DNA from: Sisyra terminalis
Lineage: Eukaryota > Arthropoda > Insecta > Neuroptera > Sisyridae
Assembly: GCA_958496175.1 (NCBI GenBank)
Contig: OY292276.1
Coordinates: forward strand, 60,277,080-60,341,079
Direction: 5' to 3'
DNA length: 64,000 bases
The position numbers and the translations under genes are program-made. How positions within the stretch are numbered: position 1 is the stretch's first letter; every line of letters begins with the position of its first letter. The notes beneath the pieces are model-generated. The model saw only the letters and a list, made by a program, of their open reading frames with translations. It ran no database searches and was not told the DNA's origin. Below are positions 12,735 through 31,249 of the stretch, piece after piece.

Positions 12735-13960
12735 AGAACCTTACAATAACACCGGATGAAATTAAAACCGAAATTAGTAAAAGAAATATCAGAAAAAGTC
12801 CGGGAAAAGCATCTGCATTATTTATACTCTTTTTGATGTTATCATTAGAACAGCAACTATCCTTCATGCTGGATACTACCCAGAATTATCCAGGTTCGTA
12901 AACCCAAGAATGAGGTCTCTTCGTATAAACCAATTAACCTTCTACCAACGAAACTATGCGAAAGATTCCTCTTGCAAAAACTGAAGTCCATATTAGAAGA
13001 AAAGGAGGTCATATCTGGAGCCATCAATTTAGATTTCGGCAAGAGCATGCCACAATCGACAGGTCCACCGGGTTGCAGATCCACCGAAACTAATAAAATC
13101 CCCACACCAAAAGAACTACTTTTGTGTAATATTTCTTGACATTAGTCAAGCTTCTCACCCAAAAGGGGTTTACATTAAAATAAAGTAAAAAATCTCGAAT
13201 TCATTGGTCAGAATAAAGGCTTATACCTCGAAAAAAGGCACTTCTACGTTTTTGTGAAGGAGAGTTCTTCGGCATTCCATCCAATTAGAGTAGGAATCCA
13301 CAAGGTAGCATCTAGGGGTCGATTCTGTATTTGATTTGTACATCCGACATGCCGATTGGGGAAGGTGTCGTGGCCAGCCACTTTTGCTGACGACACCGCT
13401 TTGCTTGCAAAGGGGTACTAATCAGCTTGTAAGAATAATTCCATAAATGGAAGATCATATCAATGAAGTTAATTCCGTCCAGGTAACTTTTACTGCTAGG
13501 AGAGGGATATATCCTCTGATTTATATAAATAATCAAGTTCTCCAGAAGGATTCGGGTCTGTCCCTGAACAATAGGCTGATGGTCTATAAAGCATACAATT
13601 GTGGGGAACTGCTAGCAGTTCCAACATTATCATCATACAAAGGTTCCAGTCTAAGAAATTTGGATTAATCCCAGGCGCTCCATGGTATATCAACAACTTT
13701 GACATAAACCAGGATTTAAAAATTGCCACGATCAGAAAGGATGTCTCCAATTATCTGGCCGTTGGGCTTTTAGACAACCGTGAAGAAGTTATTAGATTGC
13801 GACGCATTTCATTTTTGGAGCTTCCATTTCGAAAAGTAGTATAAGGGGTACCCTATGAAGGTGTACCTCACCCATTCATATGTTCATCATATTCGTTTAT
13901 TGTCCTAGGACAGATTGCGAATTAAAACAGCGAGAAAAAAACATAATTCTCGTACAATAA
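12735..13960 (+). pseudogene. Jockey-type non-LTR retrotransposon fragment (reverse transcriptase, broken)
   Basis: Conceptual translation across frameshifts gives recognisable Jockey-clade reverse transcriptase. It runs from NLTITPDEIKTEIS..KSPGK (12735 on) through SYKPINLLPTKLCERFLL, HQFRFRQEHATI and CVIFLDISQAS to the catalytic-site motif FADDTALLA (13383-13409). The C-terminal region follows (NNRLMVYKAYN..) and ends near DRLRIKTARKK. Stops and frameshifts occur throughout, and part of the middle is deleted. It is a dead 5'-truncated copy. Confidence 0.85.
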
Positions 13961-20516
<6,556 letters not shown>

Positions 20517-21900
20517 GTCCCGTAAGGTTCGTGTGAGTGCCACGAAGAATACCATCCGAGTTGCACTGGCGCGCACCTCAAGACGTAAAACAAACAAAAA
20601 CAAACAAAAAAAAATTGAAGAAATATAAAACTAAAAAAAACTACTGTATAAATTATATATCTTTTTTGCCAACTGCCTCTTTTTATGAAGAAATTTAAAT
20701 ATTTAATGAGAAAAAAAACATAATAATAATAATAATAATGTAAAAAAAAAAACGCTACATTGACGAATATGCAACGAACGATTGATCGGTGGGTTCCAAC
20801 TGTTTAGAGGAAGATTTCGGGGGCCTGCAAGCACAAATTTGTTTAGACACCGTTGCACCGTTTTTGGGGGATGCCAGTGTTATATTTTTTAAATAAGAAT
20901 AAATAGTTATATTTAATGAGGCCAACTAAAATCATATTCCCTTGATTTTTCGTTTAAAATCAGTATTTTTTTTTTTTGATTTATCATTTTCACGTGGTAC
21001 TCCCAATTATGTGTTTTTTTTTTTTTGTTCACCTGATCAGATTGGAAAATTGGAATTTTAAACGCTAAACACATTGTTAACATGTGGCTGATATTCGTCC
21101 CTTTTTTTATAAGATTTATTTCGATTTTCCAATCGATTTGGGGGATGTTTAAATGTGTAAGTAGATTTAAATAGAATACATTATTTATTTGTTTTTGGTT
21201 AGTTATTTTATGAGGGAATATGATTTTAGATGTATAATTTTAATTTTTTTTTTTTGTGGATAGAGAGTGGTTTTAGGAGGTGGTTACATCGCTCTCCCCA
21301 TTATCGGTACAAAGGGCCGGTTTCATTTCCTTTTTTTTTTTTTTTTCTTTCTTTTCTTCTCAAATATGTTTGGGCCCCTCCAGCTATTTTTTAAATAAAA
21401 AGTGCCTGTAGATAGATACAATTTTGAAAAAAAAAAAAAAATGCCAGAGAAATTAAAATATTATTAATAAAAATATGCTCTGGTTTTAAGCATTAAAATA
21501 TTGTAATTTTTAAAGAAAAAAAAAACTACTAAGGTCAGGGCAGTTTTCTTAATAAAAAAAATATATATATTATTCTTACTATATCGTAATATTATAATTT
21601 ACTTATTATGAGTGAAAATATTATTATTATTAATAAATGAAAAATGAAAAAAAATACTATTCTTACTCTGGGGGACATTTTGTAATAGTTACTTTTTTTA
21701 GGAATTGCATGCGATGTAATTGTCTACCTAATTAAATATCAATATATATATTTAAAGAGAATGAAAAAACAAAAAAAAAATGCAGAAAAAAAAAGTTCAG
21801 GAAGAAAACAAACCCCTATTTTATCCCTTATTTTTTGTATTTGATTTTGTCAGTGTACAAAATTATGAATAAAAAAAAATTGAAAATTTTGCATTTGTGT
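20517..21900 (+). other. probable Rho1 3' UTR with several poly(A) signals
   Basis: Sequence after the Rho1 stop is extremely AT-rich with long A and T runs and an (AAT)n run near 20720-20740. AATAAA occurs at 20898-20903, near 21465 and at 21868-21873, so alternative 3' ends are possible. A tract of CTTTTTTTTTTTTTTTTCTT type lies near 21330. Confidence 0.5.
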
Positions 21901-24130
21901 TGTCGAGTATTGTTTTTATTTTATTTTATTTTTTGATTGGAATAAAAACTAATTGGCGATTTGTTTAGGGTTGATTTTATTTGGTTTCGTTTTTTTCTTT
22001 ATAATTTATCTTTGGATGATGTAATTTTGTGTTATGAGTCACCTGATGAATAACACAACGGCTGAAAATCCAAAACCGGTTTTGTATTTTACGATTACGG
22101 GATTTCCCCCCAAGTTTTGCCCCAAAAAAAAAAAAAATCACCTACTTTTTGTTAGGAGGCAATGTGAGATAATTGTTATATATTTTTCGGTTGTCAATTA
22201 AAAATTTTTTTCAGGTTTGTGGGAAAATATATATATATATAAACATATATGAAATAATCTGCTGCCAGTAGTCGATTTTGGTGCATATTTTTTTTAGGTT
22301 TTTCTGAAGACTGCAACAAAATATTTGCTTTAGACTGAAATGTGCAGTTTATTCCAGAGCGTTACGGGAACCGATGTTGGTTTCAATCCTAATTAGCCAA
22401 ACGTAAAAATATATACATATATTGCAACTGGGATAACTTGTGTTACAATTTTTTCAACAAATACTAAATATTTCTTACTTTATAATCGTTAATGTTTGTA
22501 AGAGACATTTTTTTTATTATTAAACACAAAAAAATACAAAGAAACATAAACATTTCGTTTTTTAATTGACTCATAAAAAATTCCATGAAAGTTGTTCATT
22601 TTTGCTCTGCCTGACAGCAGATTTAGTTTCTCGTATTGAATTCTTCACTCCAGGATTTAAATTAACTTTCTTCTGGAAACATTCCAGTTTCTCTTCTTCT
22701 TTTCAATCCAAATATCACTGCCAATGAAGATTAAAATAACTATCACTCGGAAGTTCCAAATTTCCAAGGATCTGCTGTATCTTCTCCAACGATTACGACT
22801 CGAATCCACGAGATTCTCCAGGTAATTACCTTCGCTTCCTTTTCCTTTAAACTCGTCCCGTTTCCATGATCTCGTGGACTTCATTTACGAAAGAAACATT
22901 CTTCTCCAAATCGCCGATAAGTTGCACAAATAGCCCAAGTTTCCGAAGCGTAGGACAAATCGAAAAAACCAGCAATTACCCATTAGAATTTTGGTGATTT
23001 TACATTATAATCCTTGTATAATTTGGACATTTATGTAACGATAGATTTAGCAATTTATTAGCAAATTTTTTAGCAAAAACTGTATTATTTATTCGAGGAA
23101 AAGCTAGTTCTGGTGGTCCAAGTACTGCAGGTACTAATCAATTTCCAAATCCTTTGATTAAAATTGGTATAACTATAATTCACTTACAAATGTTCCACTT
23201 AATTTCATAGGAACAATTGTTCTATAAACATATATAACTAAACGAATCTATCCACAACTAAGAAGATTAATTTTTAGACCAAAATCTTGAGTCAGAATTC
23301 CAGCATCTCCATGTCAATAGTTTTCCAATTATCTTCTACGAAACAAAGGTTGAAGAATCGCTTTCCATCAATTTTAATTCCACCATTTCACTCCTCCAAC
23401 GCAAGTCGTAATATAATCTTCCTGTATACCTTATAAAGTAAAGATTAGAGAGTAAAACCAGCTATTGTTCGCCTTTTCGAATATCTCATTTATTGGATAA
23501 GATATTTTACGATATTTACCACTATTTCCGAGCCTTTTATATTAATTTTTAATGAGGGAAATCAGATTTTTAGGTACAACGATATCAAATGAATTCTTCT
23601 ATAGTTTTGGTCACCTAATATTATCGAAAGTCTTCTATATTGTCGATGCCTTATAGCTCCATACTTTCGGGCCTTCTCCCATTGAAAATGTGCTCCCAAG
23701 TTCCTCTTCCTTTGACCAATCTAGCCCTGTTAAAGAAAGGGATTTTTTAATTATTACATGTAAAATGTCTTTAATAACTTTAAACGACTTCCAATGGGTT
23801 TTTTGAACATTTAAAATGTCTTTTTTAATCTGGGTTCGATCCTCGAATCGAGCAAATTTTTAATATTTCTTGATTACGGATTTTTATTAACTCTAGAGTC
23901 GCTAAAGACCTTAGTAGTTATAAAACAACTAAGAAAAAAGGAATTTTAATGTTCATAAATCCCATTAGAAGTTGTTTAAAGTTATTAAAGGCATTTTAAA
24001 TGTATTGATTTCAAAATGTATCTAAAGGTTTTTTTTTAATAGGAAGATTTTAAAACTTCCACCGATGTTGAAATAATTCCAAACGCTTCTTCCTCTTGAA
24101 GTCTTTATTGCTGTCTTAAGTTCATAAATC
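21901..24130. other. intergenic, no gene recognised; diffuse old repeats
   Basis: No supported gene. Minus-strand sequence around 22650-22890 is Arg/Lys/Glu-rich in one frame and could be a remnant of a retrotransposon C-terminus, but no motif is certain. Sequence near 23745-24050 (TTAAAGGCATTTTAAATGT type) recurs at about 24840-24920. Confidence 0.4.
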
Positions 24131-24650
24131 AGTCCAAGTGGCCTTCACCGTTCAGGAAAGGAACGGGCCCCCAGGTCAATCTGGACTCCTGAACTGAGAT
24201 CCCATCGTCCAACACTGTCAAACACCTTGGTGTTCATCTGGACAGGAGGCTGACCTGGAAATCTCATATCATCCAAAAACGAAAATACATCAACAAGAGG
24301 TTCAAACAGTTATACTGGCTGTTGGGTAGGGGCTCTAAACTTCCCCTTGAAGATAAACTACTTATATACAAAGCAATAATAGTGCCAGTCTGGTCGTACG
24401 GTATTGATCTGTGGGGCTCTGCCAGCAAGTCAAGCATTAAATTAATCGAGGCCACCCAATCAAAGATCCTCCATGGTATGTCACAAATGAGACTCTCCGA
24501 AGAGACTTCCACATCTCATCAGTCACCGACTCCATTACCGTACTCCAGTACCACCAATCATTTTGGAAAGAATTGAGTCAGCACTTAAATCCCCTGATTC
24601 CGCCACTTTTGGAGCACCAAAATAAAAGACGGCTAAAAAGAAAAGTGCCT
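24130..24650 (+). pseudogene. Jockey-type reverse transcriptase fragment
   Basis: One frame reads VKHLGVHLDRRLTWKSHI, then KRKYINKRFKQLYWLLG, LPLEDKLLIYKAIIVPVWSY, GIDLWGSASKSSIKLIEATQ and SKIL. That is the thumb/C-terminal part characteristic of Jockey-clade reverse transcriptases. An in-frame stop and frame changes show that it is dead. Upstream RT motifs are absent, so this is a short fragment. Confidence 0.85.
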
Positions 24651-25249
24651 AGTGATCAAGTAGAGGCATAGGGAGATTCCTCCACTGGGAGTGATCTCCA
24701 TCACGTCAGCTCCGATCATCAAATCGGATTATAGGACCTTCAGATGCCTAATTTTAACAGGACATTTTTCAAATCTTTTGGTAGAGGAAATTAACGATTC
24801 TCAAGCTTTGATCATCCAGAAGCCTATTAAAAAAGGTCCATTTAAAGGCATTTTAATGATTGAAAAAAACCATTAGAAGTCGTTTAAAGTTATTAAAGAT
24901 ATTTCAAATGTATTGATTTCAAAATGCCTTTTGTAATAGGGTGGTTTCGTCATACCCACCAAATTCTTCGATAGTGGAGTCTGGATTTGATACAATGTCT
25001 TCCAGTAGTCCTTTCAGATGGACGCTATTTTGGGGATAATTCGATGACGGGAACATTTTGTTGATCATTGATCATCCAATGCCGTGGATTAAATCTACAA
25101 GTACTAATGTTAATTTTGTGAAATAAATCTTTAATTCCCGAACTTTAAAAGTATTAAACCGGAACAGGATTAACCGCGAGGGGCATTTTCTTATTTGACG
25201 TCGTCAACCATTCTTACGTTTGACGGAATTCTGTTAAAAAAAGGCATTT

Positions 25250-26380
25250 AGACATTTTTAAATCATTACATTTATAATGTTTAGTTACTTTTTAGTTGTT
25301 TTTCTTTAAACAGGGAATATTCGGACATTAAAAGCTGGGGGTCACTTGCCCATGGCAGCGATGTAACTAATTTGGTTTTTGGAATTACGATCCGAAGCTT
25401 TCCAGGAATAGCATGGAGTTTATAATCCAGCTTTTCTACAGAAAAATGTGGTCTATTTTTTCTTGGAGTGTGACAAATTTGTTTAGTTTTTCTTCTGGTC
25501 TCCACATTGACGATAGTTTCACTTCTTCGCCGGCTTTTCTCAATGCTTTCATTTAATTTTCTTCATCCATCATTTTCATTTCAAAGTTCTTCAAAAGTTT
25601 TCTTTGAATTCGAAAATGCTCCACCCATATCTACCATTTTAGCAAGTGTTCTCCGGAGTTTAACTTTCAATTTTCCGGAAAAAATATTCTATTTGCCGTT
25701 GAACACAATTTTCGCAACAGCAATGACCTCTTTAATTTCCCTAGCGAGTTTTTCGACATTGGTGATGACACTTCCTTAATATTTGAACTGAAATCTAATG
25801 GAAGAAAAATGTAACATCAACAACGTCCTTTGTGAACTTCTTCTGGTGTTGCACGAAACGACTTCTAATGAGTTTTTTGAACATTTAAAATACTTTTAAG
25901 TACCTTTCTTTAAACAGGGAATATTCGCCCATTGAAAGCTGGAGGTCACTTGCCCATGGGAGCGTCTTCGCCGCCCAAACTGCCCGATCGCCAGCGTTGC
26001 CTAATCAAGATGTAATTAATTTGGTTTTTCGAATTACGATTCGGTGTTTTCCAGGTATAACATGGAGTTGAAGAAAAATGTTATGTATTTTTTTCTTAGA
26101 ATGTGACAAATTTGTTTAGTTTTTCTTCATGTCCCCACATTGTTGATATTTTCGCTTCTTCGTTGGTTCTTCTCAATACTTTCATTTAATTTTCGCCATC
26201 CATCACCATATCATTTCAAAGTTCTCCACAAGTTTTCTTTGAATTCAAGAATGCTGCACAAATGTTAGCTATATGTTCTCCGGAGATTAAGTTTCAATTT
26301 TCCAGAGAAAAGATTCATTTTGGCGTTGAACACGCCGATGATGCTTCCTTAATATTTAAATTGGGCAACGGTTTCTAGTT
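25250..26380 (-). pseudogene. two decayed copies of a CR1-like non-LTR element (minus strand)
   Basis: Two related segments, about 25290-25790 and 25905-26365, share blocks such as AAACAGGGAATATTCG, CACTTGCCCATG and TTTCTTTGAATTC. On the minus strand one frame reads REIKEVIAVAKIVFNGK and SGKLKVKLRRTLAK. This resembles the region before the C-terminus of the endonuclease/RT proteins often annotated as craniofacial development protein 2-like. Stops are numerous in both copies. Confidence 0.55.
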
Positions 26381-27420
26381 GTCAATTCTCCACCTCCTCC
26401 ACGTTAATGCTAAAAAATATTTCTCTTTAATTCCTCTGTATTTATATCTATTTCATAAGTTCGATTACAATAAATGCTTCATGTAATTTGTATCAGCGGG
26501 TTTAATATTAACGTGGAATGGTTGAAAAATTTAGCCCTGGAAGAATGTAGAAACTTTACAGTACTTTACCGGATGCTTTTAAGGAAAACATAAAGTTTTC
26601 GTTAAAATCATTCGGTTTTCAGTCTAGTTTCTGTACTATAAAGTTTTACAATCTTCCAGGGTTTCATGTTTCAACCATTCCGCGTTAATCTTAAGCCGAT
26701 TAAATCTAATGGAAGAAAAACGTAGAATCAACAACGTCCTTGGTGAACTTCTTCTGGTATCGCACGTTTTCCAATAAATTAGGGATTGATCAATTATTTG
26801 AAAGATGTATCCATCAGTTCTTCTCCAATCTTTATTATCTCCAATATTTCCAATCTTTCAGAGATTATTCGCCTATTGTTCCTATGACATTCCTTGTTCT
26901 TTTTCTAGAACCACATTAATTGCCATCCAGCTTTCTTCTTCTACGTTTCTTTTCAACCTTCTGCTCGGCATTTTGGGAGATTTGTGGTTCTATAAAACTT
27001 ATAAAGTAAGTATAATTAATAAAAATCTTTAGTTTATTTTAGTTTTTATACGTTTCTTTCAAAATTATCTCGTTTATAACAATTAGAACATTAAATTTTT
27101 ATATCAATTCTCTAGTTTAAATAATCGTTGACGGCCACAATTATAACGACGAAAAGTTTCAATTCGTTTCGAATTTAAATTTCAAGAATTGAAATTTCCG
27201 CGCGCGCGTCATGCGCACAAATGAAAAACGTGCTCCATTTGTGATTTGACATATATATTTTTCAAAACAATCACATATCGCTGATTTGTATTTAGTTTTT
27301 TTTCCGCATCACGTCCAAATATTTATCAATTTTTCCGTTCTAATCGATCAATTTATCGATCACAATGATCTATACACCTTAATCGCCTCTGAACTCGTAC
27401 AAGAAAAGCAACTTTTTGCC
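26381..27420. other. intergenic upstream of germ cell-less
   Basis: Includes further fragments of the same retrotransposon family (ATCTAATGGAAGAAAAACGTAG near 26705 matches 25793 onward). An imperfect inverted pair of blocks lies near 26510-26690 (GGTTGAAA and TTTCAACC flanking). The last ~250 bp, with GCGCGCGCG at 27200, should hold the gcl promoter and 5' UTR. Confidence 0.4.
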
Positions 27421-30400
27421 ATGGGAAGTGCATTAAGCAGCTTAACAAAACCCATACAAGCGGCTTCGAAGGTGGTGCGTGGTCGCAAAAGGTCACCCGA
27501 CGAGGCCGAGCTTGACAATGAGTCATATCTTGACGAAATCCTCCAAACCCCCAAACGGTATAATGCACCATTTGCCCTATATGTTGATCGTAAATGTATT
27601 TTTTCTATTATTGTAGCAAGAAAATTGTTACGACAGCCCAGTACATTCACCAGGCGTTGTTCAAGGAAGAAAAAGACGCCGACGTAACCGTTACGGCGAT
27701 GTCCAGGTCGTGGAAATTGCACCGAATCTATTTGTGTCAAAGTCCCTACTTTCAAAGCATGTTTGGTGGCTCGTGGCGGGAAACCAATCAAAATTTCATC
27801 AACATCAAAATTTTGGACCATAGAATCACTTTAGAATGTAAACTAGTCTATGCATAAAGTTATAACTTAGATATCATTTTCACGAATTGTATTTTTAGCT
27901 TTGAACACTGTATTTGGTTCGTTGTACCTTGGAGAAATCACAATTGAACCAAAAGAAGTCATATCAATTTTAGCGACAGCTACTCTCTTTCAATTGGAAG
28001 GAATTATAGAGCAATGCAATTCCGTCATGATGGATACAATCAATGCCAAAGTATAATTCCACCAACAACTTATTTCTTTCTTTAATATCTCAATGATTTT
28101 CAGACGGCTGTCAGTTATTATGAGGCAGCATGTGAATATGGCGTAAAAGTCATCAAAGACGCCGCCTTCAAGTGGCTGCTAATAAACTTTATGGGCTACT
28201 TTTACGACCACGTCAAGTGGCTTCACGAAATCTCTGTCGATTTAATGACCCAATTGATTTCCAGTCCCGAATTGTTTGTAATTCAAACCGAATTCAGCAT
28301 TTACGTATTGTTGCGGTACTGGATGTATATTAAACTCGATCCGGAACGTTTTAACTTTAATGAATCGGAAAAGGAACCAAGAAAATATTTTCAAGAACGA
28401 CAAGGTTGGAATTGTGCAAGAAAAAAGGAGTAAAAAGAATAATTTTTATCTTTTTTTTTAAGATAAAACTCCGTTTTTGTTGACGAGGGAAGGTGAACGT
28501 TTTGCTCGAGCCTTTAAAGCCTTACGGCTTCAACACATTCTCATGCATCATTTGGACATTGAAATGTTACAAAAGGATAACATAATTCCGATGCAATGGA
28601 TTTGTCAAGCGGTCATACAACAGTGGTACAGTATGTTGCGGATTGATCAGAGTTTAGACAAAGGGTTAGTATCCGAATTGATCACCGAATGGCTTATATG
28701 TGAGAGTGGTTATTTTTAGACCAAAAGAAGTTCCGGAAGAGATATTTTACAAAGAGGCCTTACGATGTGGTCGAATTTTACCCACCGAAGGTAATCACAT
28801 GTGGCGATGGACCGGTTTTAATTTTGGTTTGGATCTCATACTGATTTTAGAGGGACGAGCATTCCGAATCAAGCGGAATCATCGTGTCGAAAACGAATTA
28901 CTTCTTAGTTTACAATCGCGACGATATATTCTACTGCGGTAGTTAAATCAAGCACACATTAACGGCCAAAGGATCTAGCAGGATCCACATGGCGAGTTGG
29001 CCCCCAAATAGGAACCTATGTGGAAACTTATGTTAAAATATTGGCTTGATATACAAAACACATTTTATATACTTTTCGCGACCAAATTCCTCTTTGACCT
29101 GGAGATATGGGCAAAAATGTGCCCCCGCATGGCTATTTTTCAAAGTTATATATCTCAAAAACTAATTAAGCTAGAGAAGTGAAACTAACGCGAGGCTTTA
29201 GATTATTTTACAGAGTATATCATATATTTTTTTGAAATTTTTAGAAAAAAAAAATTATACAAAAAAAATCCAAAAAACAAATGAAATCATTTTTTTTGTA
29301 TGTGTTCTCTGAAAATGACAATCACGAAAAAAATATATTTTATGCTTCTACATGAGCACTACAGCTCATAAAAATTGCGTGAAAAAATAGTTGGTGCAAC
29401 ACCTTGAAAAAAAATAAAATGTGATTTACGCCTAATAGTATACCTTGGTTTTATTTTTTTTCGAAGTGTTACACCAACTTTTCTTTCACAAAACTTGAAT
29501 AAAAAATAGGCCACATATAGGAGCAAAACATATATTATTTTCATAATTGTAAGTCTAAGGAAACATAAAAAAATTTTTTTTTATTATTTTTTTTTTTGTT
29601 TTTCTATATTTACTCTTAAGATGATTACTTTCAAGATCAAAATAATTGATCCCAAAAGAAAAAAAAAACAACTAGTGTTCAATTTTTATTAAAATAAGAA
29701 TAAAAAAAATTATCGTCACTGCTATAATTTACTACTACTGGAATACTATGGTCTCCAATTAATTCTGGATACATATTGATGGCATCTGAATTACTTGGTT
29801 TTCTTCGTTTAGCTTAGGATATTATTCTCTGGCTCATACCAAAATTTTTGCAGGTTCTACCTAAAGTGGGCGGATAAATGAACTATAAAATAATATTTTA
29901 AAACAATGTGTAAAATAAGCATAAAATATTATTAGGGTAGAAGTAAAATCAAGACATTTATATAAATAGCAAAAACGGTTGTATATCCAATGATTATATT
30001 TCGAATGGTAAATATTGCAACAGTATTTTCCGTTATTCCTGTGATTCTCTAATAGAAACTTTACAGTGGGATATTGTTCTCATACAACAACTTTTATTTG
30101 TTATTTTTCAAATAAACAATAATTATCCAGAATTCTGCGTCCTACGAAATACTAGCTAAATTATTTTAGGTTCATAATATTTCAGTAGTAATAAATTATA
30201 GCAGTGACGATAATTTTTTTTTTATTCTTATTTTAGTAAAAATTGAACACTAGTTGTTTTTTTTTTCTGTTGGGATCAATTATTTTGATCTTGAAAGTAA
30301 TCATCTTAAGAGTAAATATAGAAAAAATAAAAAAACTAATAAAAAAAATATTTTTTTTATGTTTCTTTAGACTTATAATTATGAAAATAATATATGTTTT

Positions 30401-31186
30401 GCTCCTATATGTGGCCTATTGTTTATTGAAGTTTTGTGAAAAAAAAGTTGGTGCAACACTTCGAAAAAAAATAAAACCGAGGTATACTATTAGGCGTAAA
30501 TCACATTTCATTTTTTTTTCAAGGTGTTGCACCAACTATTTTTTCACGCAATTTTTATGAGTTATAGTGCTCATGTAGAAGCATAAAATATATTTTTTTC
30601 GTGATTGTCATTTTCAGAGAGCATATACAAAAAAAATATTTCATTTGTTTTTTGTATTTTTTTTGTATAATTTTTTTTTCTAAAAATTTCAAAAAAATAT
30701 ATGATATACTCTGTAAAATAATCTAAAGCCTCGCGTTAGTTTCACTTCTCTAACTTAATTAGTTTTTGAGATATATAACTTTGAAAAATAGCCATGCGGG
30801 CGGACATTTTGTCCCATATCTCCAGGTCAACGAGGAATTTGGTCGCGAAAAGTACTTCGAGATATTTTAACATAAGTTTCAACATAGGTTCCTATTTGGG
30901 GGCCAACTCGCCATGTGGATCCGGCTAGACCCTTTTCTAGTTATTGTCGTTTTTTAGGATAACGGTGGCCAGTCTTAACGAGCAACGCCAAGTCCAACAC
31001 ATTCAAACGATGAATTTGCGTGGAATAAATTTGGCGCGTAATGAGGAAAATTTATTGTTCAAATTGGACACGGAATTGGCGTTTCCGTTGTTCGTTTCGG
31101 TTAATTTATTGGTGAAAACTCCACAGAATCAAATATGGAGTGGACGTGAAATCGAAGCTAGTGCACACGCTGAGGACTACGAATAA
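27421..31186 (+). CDS. gcl: germ cell-less (BTB-BACK, CUL3 adaptor)
   Basis: Substrate adaptor for CUL3 ubiquitin ligase at the nuclear envelope; in Drosophila it is needed for primordial germ cell formation. Seven exons: 27421-27557, 27617-27837, 27899-28050, 28104-28404, 28463-28664, 28720-28938 and 30958-31186. All junctions are GT-AG and phases close, giving about 486 aa. The N-terminus MGSALSSL has Gly at position 2, a possible N-myristoylation site, and is followed by a basic GRKRSPDEAE stretch. The BTB domain covers residues about 60-160 (DADVTVTAMSRSWKLHRIYL, SPYFQSMFGGSWRET), then a BACK-like helical region. The C-terminal GCL domain contains GNHMWRWTGFNFGLDLI. Six introns are 52-61 bp except intron 6 (2019 bp), which holds a foldback element. 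AATAAA overlaps the stop codon. Confidence 0.93.
28968..30935. mobile_element. 2-kb foldback element inside gcl intron 6
   Basis: Arms 28968-29745 and about 30160-30935 are inverted copies around a loop of about 415 bp. Outer ends match: AAAGGATCTAGCAGGATCCA on the left, AAAGGGTCTAGCCGGATCCA on the right read inward. The CACATGGCGAGTTGGCCCCC block is present in both arms. The mirrored reading frames 29359-29544 (-) and 30243-30560 (+) are the same arm sequence and not genes. No clear target duplication. Removing the element would leave an intron of about 51 bp. Confidence 0.85.
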
Positions 31187-31187
31187 A
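31182..31187 (+). terminator. poly(A) signal overlapping the gcl stop codon
   Basis: AATAAA at 31182-31187 contains the gcl stop TAA (31184-31186). If used, the 3' UTR would be only about 10-30 nt. That fits the tight convergent arrangement with Nit2, whose stop is 63 bp away. Confidence 0.5.
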
Positions 31188-31249
31188 TACGCATATACTT
31201 ATTTAAGACAAAACTATAATATTTATTGAAATATTGCGGATAACATTTT

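Noticed and set aside
27353..27821. 153-codon minus-strand frame opposite gcl exons 1-2
   Set aside because: Antisense shadow of gcl coding sequence; the gcl reading has conserved BTB motifs.
29359..30560. Two similar frames starting MKIIYVLLLYVAY
   Set aside because: They are the two arms of the same foldback element read on opposite strands; low-complexity Lys/Phe content.
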